Below are positions 49,631 through 57,799 of a DNA stretch of 64,000 bases, one piece after another (the first letter of the stretch is position 1; each line of letters opens with the position of its first letter). A program made the translations under genes and the position numbers. The stretch is from Thermus thermophilus HB8 (GTDB lineage: Bacteria; Deinococcota; Deinococci; Deinococcales; Thermaceae). Where the stretch lies: NCBI RefSeq assembly GCF_000091545.1, contig NC_006461.1, positions 1,116,469 to 1,180,468 on the forward strand, given 5' to 3'. The notes under the pieces were generated by a model. The model saw only the letters and a list, made by a program, of their open reading frames with translations. It had not been told where the DNA came from and did no database searches.

Positions 49631-49660
49631 TTGACCCCGCAGGCCTCGAGGGCTTACCCT
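49631..49660 (+). promoter_or_regulatory. leuCDB operon promoter
   Basis: TTGACC (49631-49636) and TACCCT (49655-49660) are 18 bases apart. The start site should fall just before the leader peptide ATG at 49669. Confidence 0.7.
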
Positions 49661-49668
49661 TAGGGGCA

Positions 49669-49716
49669 ATGCGGCGGGCGGTGATCCTAGTCCTAGACCG
49701 GGCGGGCCCGGTCTAG
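49669..49716 (+). CDS. leu operon leader peptide (15 residues)
   Basis: ATG at 49669 encodes MRRAVILVLDRAGPV then TAG. Residues 5-9 are Val-Ile-Leu-Val-Leu, and both Leu codons are CTA. It begins 8 bases after the -10 box and is followed by mutually exclusive hairpins, as expected for attenuation by leucine or branched-chain amino acid supply. Confidence 0.75.
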   Translation: MRRAVILVLDRAGPV

Positions 49717-49763
49717 GGATGGCCGTCGCGTATCCCCCGGGCCCCAAAGGACCCGGGGGTTTT
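49692..49763 (+). promoter_or_regulatory. leu attenuator hairpins
   Basis: Hairpin 1:2 is a perfect 12-bp stem (49692-49703 with 49706-49717, GG loop) covering the end of the leader gene. The terminator pairs CCCCCGGG (49734-49741) with CCCGGGGG (49752-49759), followed by TTTT. The 3' arm of the first hairpin contains GGGCCCGG, which can pair with CCGGGCCC in the terminator 5' arm and so act as antiterminator. Confidence 0.7.
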
Positions 49764-49779
49764 GCGTAAGGGGGGTTTC

Positions 49780-51198
49780 ATGGGAAAGACGCTCTACGAG
49801 AAGGTTTGGGAAGCCCACGAGGTGAGGAAGCTCAAAAACGGCCAAAGCCAGCTCTTCATAGACCTCCACCTCCTCCACGAGGTCACGAGCCCCCAGGCCT
49901 TCGGGATGCTCAAGGACCTTGGCCTTCGGGTACGCTACCCCCACCGCACCTTCGCCACCGTGGACCACATCGTCCCCACCCACGACCGCACCGAGCCCTT
50001 CCAGGACCCTCTGGCCCAGAGCATGCTGGAGGCCCTCAGGGCGAACACAAGGGAGCACGGCATCACCTTCTTTGACCTGGGAAGCGGCAACCAAGGCATC
50101 GTCCACGTCATCGGGCCCCAGCTCGGCCTCACCCAGCCCGGGATGACCATCGCCTGCGGGGACTCCCACACCTCCACCCACGGGGCCTTCGGGGCCGTGG
50201 CCTTCGGCATCGGCACGAGCCAGGTCCGGGACGTCCTCGCCACCCAGACCCTCGCCGCCCAAAAGCTCAAGGTGCGGCGGATCAACGTGGAGGGGAGGCT
50301 CGCCCCCGGGGTCTACGCCAAGGACGTGATCCTCCACATCATCCGCCACCTGGGGGTGAAGGGGGGCTTGGGCTACGCCTATGAATACGGGGGAAGCGCC
50401 GTGGAGGCCATGGACATGGAAAGCCGCATGACCCTCTGCAACATGTCCATTGAGGGCGGAGCCCGCATCGGCTACGTGAACCCCGACGAGACCACCTTCC
50501 AGTACCTCGAGGGCCGCCCCTACGTCCCCAAGGGGTCCGAGTGGGAGGAGGCCAAGAGGAGGTGGCTCGCTTGGCGCTCCGACCCCGACGCCTCCTACGA
50601 CGACGTGGTCACCTTCCGCGCCGAGGAGATCGCCCCCACCGTCACCTGGGGCATCACCCCGGGCCAGGCCATCCCCATTGACGGCAGGATCCCCCTCCTG
50701 GAGGAGCTCCCCGAGGAGGAGCGCCCCGTGGCCGAGGAGGCTTTGGCCTACATGGGCTTCAGGCCGGGCCAGCCCATCAAGGGGGTGCCCATCCAGGTGG
50801 CCTTCATCGGAAGCTGCACCAACGCCAGGCTTTCCGACCTCCGGGAGGTGGCCCGCTACCTCAAGGGGCACAAGGTGAAGAAGGGGGTGCGGGCCCTGGT
50901 GGTGCCGGGCTCGGAGTGGGTGGCGAGGAAGGCCGAGGAGGAGGGGATCGCCGAGGTCTTCCGCGAGGCGGGGTTTGAATGGCGGATGCCCGGCTGCTCC
51001 ATGTGCCTCGCCATGAACCCGGACCGGCTGGAAGGGGACGAGCTTTGCGCCAGCAGCTCCAACCGGAACTACAAGGGACGCATGGGAAGCCCCAGGGGCC
51101 GCACCGTCCTCATGAGCCCCCTCATGGTGGCGGCGGCGGCCGTGGCCGGGGAGATCGCCGACGCCCGGGAGGTCTTCGGCCTGGCGGGCGTCCGCTGA
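49780..51198 (+). CDS. leuC: 3-isopropylmalate dehydratase large subunit
   Basis: 472-residue aconitase-family subunit holding the 4Fe-4S cluster. ACGDSHTSTHGAFGA, GSCTNARLSDLREVA and PGCSMCLAMNPD supply the active site and cluster cysteines. It isomerises 2-isopropylmalate to 3-isopropylmalate with LeuD. ATG at 49780 is chosen over an upstream TTG because AAGGGGGG precedes it and homology starts there. Confidence 0.96.
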   Translation: MGKTLYEKVWEAHEVRKLKNGQSQLFIDLHLLHEVTSPQAFGMLKDLGLRVRYPHRTFATVDHIVPTHDRTEPFQDPLAQSMLEALRANTREHGITFFDLGSGNQGIVHVIGPQLGLTQPGMTIACGDSHTSTHGAFGAVAFGIGTSQVRDVLATQTLAAQKLKVRRINVEGRLAPGVYAKDVILHIIRHLGVKGGLGYAYEYGGSAVEAMDMESRMTLCNMSIEGGARIGYVNPDETTFQYLEGRPYVPKGSEWEEAKRRWLAWRSDPDASYDDVVTFRAEEIAPTVTWGITPGQAIPIDGRIPLLEELPEEERPVAEEALAYMGFRPGQPIKGVPIQVAFIGSCTNARLSDLREVARYLKGHKVKKGVRALVVPGSEWVARKAEEEGIAEVFREAGFEWRMPGCSMCLAMNPDRLEGDELCASSSNRNYKGRMGSPRGRTVLMSPLMVAAAAVAGEIADAREVFGLAGVR

Positions 51199-51211
51199 GG
51201 AGGGAAAAGCC

Positions 51212-51817
51212 ATGCTGGAGAAGTTCACCGTGATCCGCGGAAAAGCGGTGCCCTTGAGGGGCGAGGACATTGACACGGACCGGATCCTCCCCGCCCGCTT
51301 CATGAAGGTCCTCACCTTTGAGGGCCTGGGGCAGTACCTCTTCTACGACGAGCGCTTTGACGAGAAGGGGAACCCCAAGCCCCACCCCCTGAACGACCCC
51401 CGCTACCGGGGGGCCACGATCCTCTTGGTGGAGTCGGGCTTCGGCTCCGGCTCTAGCCGCGAGCACGCCCCCCAGGCCATCAAGCGGGCGGGGTTTAAGG
51501 CCATCATCGGGGAGAGCTTCGCCGAGATCTTCTTCGGGAACGCCACCGCCATCGGCCTCCCCTGCGTGAGCCTAGCCCCTGAGGACCTGGGCGTCCTCTT
51601 CCGCAGCGTGGAGGAGAACCCGGAGCTGGAGGTGGAGATTGACCTGGTGAACAAAGAGGTGCGCTTCGGGGACCGCACCGCTCCCCTCTTCATCCGGGAA
51701 GAGGCCCGGGAGGCCCTGGTGGAGGGGCTTTGGGATCCCATCGGGGAGCTTCTGGAGGCCGGGGAGCTTTTGGACCAGTTTGACCGGAAGCTCCCCTACC
51801 CCAGGAGGACGGAATGA
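51212..51817 (+). CDS. leuD: 3-isopropylmalate dehydratase small subunit
   Basis: 201 residues of the aconitase swivel domain. EDIDTDRILPARFMK and SGFGSGSSREHAPQAIKRAG are diagnostic. AGGAGGG precedes the ATG, 13 bases after leuC; it overlaps leuB as ATGA, so the three leu genes are one transcription unit. Confidence 0.96.
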   Translation: MLEKFTVIRGKAVPLRGEDIDTDRILPARFMKVLTFEGLGQYLFYDERFDEKGNPKPHPLNDPRYRGATILLVESGFGSGSSREHAPQAIKRAGFKAIIGESFAEIFFGNATAIGLPCVSLAPEDLGVLFRSVEENPELEVEIDLVNKEVRFGDRTAPLFIREEAREALVEGLWDPIGELLEAGELLDQFDRKLPYPRRTE

Positions 51818-52851
51818 AGGTGGCCGTGCTCCCCGGGGACGGGATCGGCCCCGAGGTCACCGAGGCCGCCCTGAAGGTCCTGAGGGCCCTGGACGAGGCC
51901 GAGGGCCTGGGCCTCGCCTACGAGGTCTTCCCCTTCGGCGGGGCGGCCATAGACGCCTTCGGCGAGCCCTTCCCCGAGCCCACGCGAAAGGGCGTGGAGG
52001 AGGCGGAGGCGGTGCTTCTGGGAAGCGTGGGGGGGCCCAAGTGGGACGGCCTTCCCCGCAAGATCCGCCCGGAGACGGGGCTTCTTTCCTTAAGGAAAAG
52101 CCAGGACCTCTTCGCCAACCTCCGCCCGGCCAAGGTCTTCCCTGGGCTGGAAAGGCTTTCCCCCCTGAAGGAGGAGATCGCCCGGGGGGTGGACGTCCTC
52201 ATCGTCCGGGAGCTCACCGGGGGGATCTACTTCGGGGAGCCCCGGGGGATGTCCGAGGCCGAGGCCTGGAACACGGAGCGCTACAGCAAGCCCGAGGTGG
52301 AGCGGGTGGCCCGGGTGGCCTTTGAGGCGGCGAGGAAGCGCAGGAAGCACGTGGTGAGCGTGGACAAGGCGAACGTCCTCGAGGTGGGAGAGTTCTGGCG
52401 CAAGACCGTGGAGGAGGTGGGGCGGGGCTACCCCGACGTCGCCCTGGAGCACCAGTATGTGGACGCCATGGCCATGCACCTGGTCCGCTCCCCTGCCCGC
52501 TTTGACGTGGTGGTCACGGGGAACATCTTCGGGGACATCCTCTCGGACCTGGCGAGCGTCCTCCCGGGCTCTCTAGGCCTCCTCCCCTCCGCCTCCTTGG
52601 GAAGGGGCACCCCGGTCTTTGAGCCCGTGCACGGCTCCGCCCCCGACATCGCCGGCAAGGGGATCGCTAACCCCACGGCCGCCATCCTCTCCGCGGCCAT
52701 GATGCTGGAGCACGCCTTCGGCCTGGTGGAGCTGGCGCGGAAGGTGGAAGACGCGGTGGCCAAGGCCCTCCTGGAGACCCCGCCCCCGGACCTCGGAGGA
52801 AGCGCGGGCACGGAGGCCTTCACGGCCACGGTCCTCCGCCACCTCGCCTAA
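51814..52851 (+). CDS. leuB: 3-isopropylmalate dehydrogenase
   Basis: 345-residue NAD-dependent beta-decarboxylating dehydrogenase. MKVAVLPGDGIGPEV, RELTGGIYFGEPRG, the catalytic Lys/Tyr region, and GNIFGDILSDLASVLPGSLG match the long-studied thermostable Thermus thermophilus enzyme. It produces 2-oxoisocaproate, the direct precursor of leucine. The stop codon overlaps the -10 box of the next gene. Confidence 0.98.
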   Translation: MKVAVLPGDGIGPEVTEAALKVLRALDEAEGLGLAYEVFPFGGAAIDAFGEPFPEPTRKGVEEAEAVLLGSVGGPKWDGLPRKIRPETGLLSLRKSQDLFANLRPAKVFPGLERLSPLKEEIARGVDVLIVRELTGGIYFGEPRGMSEAEAWNTERYSKPEVERVARVAFEAARKRRKHVVSVDKANVLEVGEFWRKTVEEVGRGYPDVALEHQYVDAMAMHLVRSPARFDVVVTGNIFGDILSDLASVLPGSLGLLPSASLGRGTPVFEPVHGSAPDIAGKGIANPTAAILSAAMMLEHAFGLVELARKVEDAVAKALLETPPPDLGGSAGTEAFTATVLRHLA

Positions 52852-52860
52852 GATGGGGAT
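52849..52860 (+). promoter_or_regulatory. leaderless -10 of Uma2 copy 5
   Basis: TAAGAT (52849-52854), beginning at the leuB stop codon, lies 6 bases before the ATG at 52861. Confidence 0.45.
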
Positions 52861-53400
52861 ATGATCCGGCACCGCTTCAGCGCCGAGGACTTCCACCGCA
52901 TGGCCGAGGCGGGGATCCTCGGGGAGGACGACCGGGTGGAGCTCATCCGGGGGGAGGTGGTGGAGCTGAGCCCCGTGGGCAAGCGGCATATGGCCGCTTT
53001 AAAGCGGCTTATGAACGCGCTTTTTCCCCTACAACAGGCGAAGAAGGCCCTTCTTCAGGTCCAGGACCCCTTGCGCCTTTTTCCCGACACCGAACCCCAA
53101 CCGGACCTGGCCCTGCTGGCCTACCGGGACGACTTTTACCGGGAAAGGGTGCCCGAGGCCAAGGACGCCCTCTTGGTGGTGGAGGTGGCCGAAACCAGCC
53201 TGGACCACGACCTCCAGGTGAAGCTCCCCCTCTACGCCCAAGCAGGGATACCGGAGGTCTGGGTGGTGGACCTGGTGCGGGAGAAGGTGCACGTCTTCCG
53301 CAAGCCCCAAGGGGAGGGCTACGGGGAGGCCCAGGCCCTCGAGGACGGGGAGCTTTCGGTCCTGGGCCTTAAGGTGCCGGTCAAGGAGGTCCTGCCGTGA
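52861..53400 (+). CDS. Uma2 (DUF820) family protein, copy 5
   Basis: 179 residues: AGILGEDDRVELIRGEVVEL, EPQPDLALLAYR, ALLVVEVAETSLDHDLQ and KLPLYAQAGIPEVWVVDLVR give the full Uma2 fold with its PD-(D/E)XK residues. It is followed by a close relative in the same orientation, overlapping by 4 bases, which indicates tandem duplication. Inserted between leuB and ilvD. No established function. Confidence 0.87.
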   Translation: MIRHRFSAEDFHRMAEAGILGEDDRVELIRGEVVELSPVGKRHMAALKRLMNALFPLQQAKKALLQVQDPLRLFPDTEPQPDLALLAYRDDFYRERVPEAKDALLVVEVAETSLDHDLQVKLPLYAQAGIPEVWVVDLVREKVHVFRKPQGEGYGEAQALEDGELSVLGLKVPVKEVLP

Positions 53401-53930
53401 CCCGCCACAAGATCTCCCTGGAGGAGTTCCACCGCATGGTGGAGGCCGGGGTCTTCCCGGAGGACCTGAGGCTGGAGCTCGTGGAAGGAGACCTGGTGGA
53501 GATGAGCCCCATCGGGAAGCGCCACGCCGCCAAGGTGGCCAAGCTCACCGCCCTCTTCGGCCCCCTTGTGCCCCAAAAGGCCATCCTCTTTGTGCAAAGC
53601 CCCCTGGTGGTAGGGGAGTCAGAGCTTTACCCCGACCTCGCCCTCCTTAAGCCACGGCCCGACTTTTACGAGGAGGAGCTGCCCCTAGGGCGAGACGCCC
53701 TCCTCGTGGTGGAGGTGGCCGAGAGTTCCCTCCGCTACGACCTCCAGGTGAAGCTCCCCCTCTACGCCCAAGCCGGGGTGCCCGAGGTCTGGGTGGTGGA
53801 CCTGGAGGGGAAGAGGGTCCTCGTCCACAGAAAGCCCGAAGGCGGGGGCTACCGGGAGGCGGAGGCCCTGGGCCCCGGGGCCAGGCTTTCCTTCCACGGC
53901 GTGGAGATCCCCGCGGAGGAACTCCTATGA
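53397..53930 (+). CDS. Uma2 (DUF820) family protein, copy 6
   Basis: 177 residues, similar to copy 5 along its length (EFHRMVEAGVFPEDLRLELV, ELYPDLALLKPRPDFY, ALLVVEVAESSLRYDLQ, KLPLYAQAGVPEVWVVDLEG). The GTG start overlaps the stop of copy 5 as GTGA and its own stop overlaps the SDR start, so all are translated from one message. Confidence 0.87.
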   Translation: MTRHKISLEEFHRMVEAGVFPEDLRLELVEGDLVEMSPIGKRHAAKVAKLTALFGPLVPQKAILFVQSPLVVGESELYPDLALLKPRPDFYEEELPLGRDALLVVEVAESSLRYDLQVKLPLYAQAGVPEVWVVDLEGKRVLVHRKPEGGGYREAEALGPGARLSFHGVEIPAEELL

Positions 53931-54661
53931 GGAAGACCCTGATCCTCACCGGGGCGAGCCGGGGCATCGGGAAGGCCCTCGCCCTGGAGCTCGCCAAGGA
54001 AGGCTTTGACCTGGTGCTCAACGCCCGCAAGGAGGCCTCCTTGCGGGCGGTGGCCGAGGAGGTCCAGGCCCTGGGGGCGAGGGCGGTCTACGTGGCGGGG
54101 AGCGCGGGGAAGGCGGAGGTGGCCCACGCCCTGGTGGAAAGGGCCGAGGCCTTGGGGAACTTCGCGGGCTACATCCACAACGCCGGGGTCCTCCACCCGG
54201 GGCCCCTCCTCTTTGAACTCGCGGAGGAGCTCTTCCTGGAGGTCCTCGAGGCCAACCTCCTCGCCGGCTACCAGCTCGCCCGCTTCGCCTACCCCGTCCT
54301 CAGGCGCAAAGGGGAAGGCCTCGCCGTGTACGTGGGCTCGGGGGCGGCGGAGAGCAACCTGCCGGGCATCGGGGCCTACGCCGTGGCCAAGGCGGCGGAG
54401 GAGCACCTGGCAAGGCAGCTCGCCGCCGAGGCCCCGGAGGTCGCCTGCTTCGTCTACCGCCCCGGGGTGGTGGAGACGGAGATGCAGCGCCAGGCCCGGG
54501 AGGCCCAGGGAAGCGCCGCGGCCGTGCTCCACCGGGTCTTCAGGAGCTACAAGGAGGAAGGCCTCCTCCTCACCCCGGAGGAGGCCGCGAGGGCCCTGGT
54601 GCGGCTTCTCCCCAAGGCCAGGGCCTTCCACGGAAAGATCGCCACCTGGAGGGACGCATGA
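53927..54661 (+). CDS. short-chain dehydrogenase/reductase
   Basis: 244-residue classical SDR. TGASRGIGKALALEL binds the nucleotide, IHNAGVLHPG is the NAG motif, and YVGSGAAE with YAVAKAAEEHL supplies the catalytic Ser, Tyr and Lys. YRPGVVETEMQ is the usual post-catalytic PG. The sequence resembles benzil or sepiapterin reductase-like SDRs, but the substrate is unknown. It overlaps ilvD as ATGA. Confidence 0.88.
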   Translation: MRKTLILTGASRGIGKALALELAKEGFDLVLNARKEASLRAVAEEVQALGARAVYVAGSAGKAEVAHALVERAEALGNFAGYIHNAGVLHPGPLLFELAEELFLEVLEANLLAGYQLARFAYPVLRRKGEGLAVYVGSGAAESNLPGIGAYAVAKAAEEHLARQLAAEAPEVACFVYRPGVVETEMQRQAREAQGSAAAVLHRVFRSYKEEGLLLTPEEAARALVRLLPKARAFHGKIATWRDA

Positions 54662-56325
54662 GGTCGGACCAGATCAAGAAGGGACTCAAGCAGGCCCCCG
54701 CCCGCGCCATGCTCCGGGCGGTGGGGGTAGGGGACGAGGACTTCGGAAGGCCCTTCGTGGGGGTGGTGAACACCTTCACCGACGGGATGCCCTGCAACTT
54801 CCACCTGCGGGAGCTGGCCCAGCACCTCAAGGCCGGGCTCAAGGAGGCGGGGCTTTTCCCCTTTGAGTTCGGGGCTCCCGCCATCTCCGACGGGATCAGC
54901 ATGGGCACCCCGGGCATGCGGGCGAGCCTCGTAAGCCGCGAGGTCATCGCCGACAGCGTGGAGCTCATCGCCCAGGGCTACCTCTACGACGGCATGGTGG
55001 GGCTTTCCGCCTGCGACAAGACCATCCCGGGAACGGCCATGGGGGTGATCCGCAGCGGCGTCCCCGGCATGATCCTCTACGGGGGGACGATCGCCCCCGG
55101 GGAGTGGCAAGGCCGGAAGCTCACCATCGTGGAGGTCTTTGAGGCGGTGGGGCAAAGGGCCGCGGGGAAGATCAGCGAGGAGGAGCTTTTGGAGATTGAA
55201 CGCCGGGCCATCCCCGGCCCCGGGGCCTGCGGCGGCCAGTACACCGCCAACACCATGGCCATGGCCCTCGAGGCCCTGGGCCTCTCCCCCGTGGGCTACA
55301 ACGCCATCCCCGCCGTCCACCCCGAAAAGGAGCGGGCCACCAAGGAGGCGGGGAAAATCCTCGCCTGGGCCATCGCCCACGACTGGAAGCCCAAGGACTT
55401 CCTCACCCGGAAAAGCTTCCTCAACGCCATCGCCGCCGTGGCCGCCACGGGGGGGAGCACCAACGCCGTCCTCCACCTCCTCGCCCTGGCCAAGGAAGCG
55501 GGGGTGGAGCTCAGCCTGGACGACTTTGACCAGATTTCCCGCAAGACCCCGGTGATCGCGGACCTCCGCCCTTGGGGCACCTACACCGCCTGGGAGCTCT
55601 ACGAAGCCGGGGGGACAGCCCTCGTCTTCAAGCGGCTTCTGGAGGCGGGGCTCCTCTTTGGGGAGGAGAAGACCCTCACGGGCCGCACCCTGGCGGAGGA
55701 GGTGGAGCGGGCCTACCGGGAACAAGAGGGGCAGAAGGTGGTCTTCCCCGTGGAGAAGGCCCTCAAGCCCCACGGGGGGCTCGTGGTGCTCAAGGGAAAC
55801 CTCGCCCCTAAAGGCGCCGTCCTCAAGCTCGCGGGGACGGAGCGCACCTACTTTGAGGGCCCGGCCCGGGTCTTTGACTCGGAGGAGGCGGCCATGGAGA
55901 AGGTCCTGAAGGGGGAGATCCGGCCTGGGGACGTGGTGGTCATCCGCTACGTGGGCCCCAAGGGGGCACCGGGGATGCCCGAGATGCTCTCGGTGACGAG
56001 CGCCATCGTGGGGGAAGGCCTGGGGCCGGAGGTGGCCCTCCTCACCGACGGCCGCTTCTCCGGGGGCACCCGCGGCCTCATGATCGGCCACATCGCCCCC
56101 GAGGCCTTCGTGGGCGGGCCCATCGCCCTCCTGGAGGAGGGGGACCGCATCCGGATTGACGTGGAAGGCCGCCGCCTCGAGGTCCTCCTCCCCGAGGAGG
56201 AGCTGGAAAGGCGGAGGGCCCGCTGGCGGCCCCGACCCCCCGCCTTCACCCACGGCCTCTTCGCCCGCTACGCCGCCCTGGTGCGCCAGGCGGACGAGGG
56301 GGCGGTGCTGGAAGACCCGCTCTAG
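54658..56325 (+). CDS. ilvD: dihydroxy-acid dehydratase
   Basis: 555 residues. Fe-S ligands lie in GMPCNFHLRELA, GLSACDKTIPG and PGACGGQYTANTMA. It makes the 2-oxo acids of valine and isoleucine from the dihydroxy acids produced by IlvC. It belongs to the leu-side operon here rather than the ilvB operon. Its last 4 bases overlap the 3' end of the convergent cytochrome gene. Confidence 0.95.
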   Translation: MRSDQIKKGLKQAPARAMLRAVGVGDEDFGRPFVGVVNTFTDGMPCNFHLRELAQHLKAGLKEAGLFPFEFGAPAISDGISMGTPGMRASLVSREVIADSVELIAQGYLYDGMVGLSACDKTIPGTAMGVIRSGVPGMILYGGTIAPGEWQGRKLTIVEVFEAVGQRAAGKISEEELLEIERRAIPGPGACGGQYTANTMAMALEALGLSPVGYNAIPAVHPEKERATKEAGKILAWAIAHDWKPKDFLTRKSFLNAIAAVAATGGSTNAVLHLLALAKEAGVELSLDDFDQISRKTPVIADLRPWGTYTAWELYEAGGTALVFKRLLEAGLLFGEEKTLTGRTLAEEVERAYREQEGQKVVFPVEKALKPHGGLVVLKGNLAPKGAVLKLAGTERTYFEGPARVFDSEEAAMEKVLKGEIRPGDVVVIRYVGPKGAPGMPEMLSVTSAIVGEGLGPEVALLTDGRFSGGTRGLMIGHIAPEAFVGGPIALLEEGDRIRIDVEGRRLEVLLPEEELERRRARWRPRPPAFTHGLFARYAALVRQADEGAVLEDPL

Positions 56326-56708
56326 GGCCTCTGGATCCGGTCCGGGGCCAGGTTCTGGCCCCGCTCCCTTTTGATGTCCTCGGGATTGAAGGGCTCGGCC
56401 CGCACCTTGAGGAGGGCCATGAGGTGGTTGAGCAGGGCGGCGAGCTCCTCGTCGCCAAGCTGGGGGAAGCCCGGCATGAGGCCCGCCTCCCCCCGCTTTC
56501 CATAGAGGAGCACGAGGACGAGGTAGCGCCGGCCCTCAGGGGTCCTAAAGAGGGGGGCCGCCGCCTCGAGGCCCGGGTAGGGCCGCGCCCCCTGGGCCCG
56601 CCCCCCGTGGCACTGGGCGCAGAGGCGCTTCCAAAGGGCTTCCCCTTGGACCGCCTGCCCCTGGGCGAAAAGGCCCAGGAGGAGGGCCAGGACCAGGGCC
56701 TTCTTCAT
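56322..56708 (-). CDS. small secreted c-type cytochrome
   Basis: 128 residues. A signal peptide (about 1-21, ALVLALLLGLFAQGQA) is followed by one haem site CAQCH (C30, C33, H34), and GLMPGFPQL offers the axial methionine. Class I monohaem cytochrome, periplasmic or membrane-tethered. Its electron partners are unknown. TATACT (56715-56720) 6 bases before the ATG gives a leaderless start. Confidence 0.88.
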   Translation of the reverse strand: MKKALVLALLLGLFAQGQAVQGEALWKRLCAQCHGGRAQGARPYPGLEAAAPLFRTPEGRRYLVLVLLYGKRGEAGLMPGFPQLGDEELAALLNHLMALLKVRAEPFNPEDIKRERGQNLAPDRIQRP

Positions 56709-56720
56709 GGGCCCAGTATA
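56709..56720 (-). promoter_or_regulatory. cytochrome c leaderless -10 element
   Basis: TATACT (56715-56720, minus strand) lies 6 bases before the ATG. Confidence 0.55.
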
Positions 56721-56744
56721 CGCCCGGCCCCCCTGGCCCCGGGT

Positions 56745-57799
56745 TTAGTGGGCCTTAACCTCGGTCCAAATCTGGTCGTAGAGGACGATGTCAGGGCCGA
56801 GGTCTTTGAGGTACTCAAGCCTAGAGCGCACCTCCTCCGGCGGGAAGACCACGGGGTCGTTCCGCATCTCCTCGGGCAGGAGGGGGATGGCCTTGGCCAC
56901 GGGGGTGGCGTAGTGGGTGTACTCCGCCAAGGCCGCGGCGTTTTCCGGCTCCAGGAGGAAGTCCATGAAGCGGTAGGCCAGCTCCTGGGCCGGGCCCCGC
57001 TTCAGCACCACCATGGCGTCCGTCCAGAGCGTCCCCCCTCCTTGGCCAGGGTGTAGCGGAGGCGCTGGTCCTCCTCCCGGGCCTGGAGGACGTCCCCCGA
57101 GTAGGCGAGGCTTAAGGCGGCGTCCCCCGCCAGGATGCGGTTCAGGGCCTCGAGGCCCCCGGCGAAGCCCACGGAGCGCTCCTTGGCGGCGAGGAGGAGC
57201 TCCTTGGCCTTCGCCAGGGCCTCGGGGTCGGTGGTGTTCACCGAGTAGCCCAGGTACTTCAGGGCCGCTCCTATGGTCTCCCGCATCTCGTCCAGGAGGA
57301 GGAAGGGCCCCACCTGGGCCTCCGGAGCAAAGAAGACGGCGTAGGAGTCCACGGGGCCCGTCACCAGGTCCTCCCGGTAGGCGATCCCCGTGGTGCCCCA
57401 GAGGTAGGGCACGGAGTACTGCAGGCCGGGGTCGTAGGGAGGGTCTAGGAAGAAGGGGTCCAGGTTGGCGAGGTTCTTCAGCTTCCCCTTGTCCAAGGGG
57501 GCGATGAGGCCGTCCCGGGCCATCTGCAGGACGTAGTAGTCGGGGGCCACCACCAGGGAGAACTCCTGGTCCGCCCCCGCCTTGAGCTTCGCCAGCATGG
57601 CCTCGGGGGACTCAAAGGTGTCCAGGACCACCTTGGCCCCGGTCTCCGCCTCAAACTTCTGGATAAGCTCCTCGGGGATGTAGTCGGCCCAGTTGAGGAA
57701 GTAAAGGGTGCCCGCGCCCGAAGGCGCCTTGGGCCGAAGCCAAAGCCACCCGAGGAGCACCACCGCGACGAGCAGGAGCAACACCGCAATCCGCCTCAT
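56745..57799 (-). pseudogene. potD: spermidine/putrescine-binding protein gene with one frameshift
   Basis: Two frames together encode a full PotD-like solute-binding protein of about 350 residues. Frame 1 starts at 57799 with a signal (LLLVAVVLLGWLWL), then LYFLNWADYIPEELIQKFEA and LWGTTGIAYREDLV. It breaks after YTLAKEGG near 57038; frame 2 continues MVVLKRGPAQELAYRFMDFL to 56745. One extra base in the six-base C/G run at 57033-57038 would restore the frame. Either a real loss, a variable homopolymer or a sequence error. Last gene of potABCD. Confidence 0.85.
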
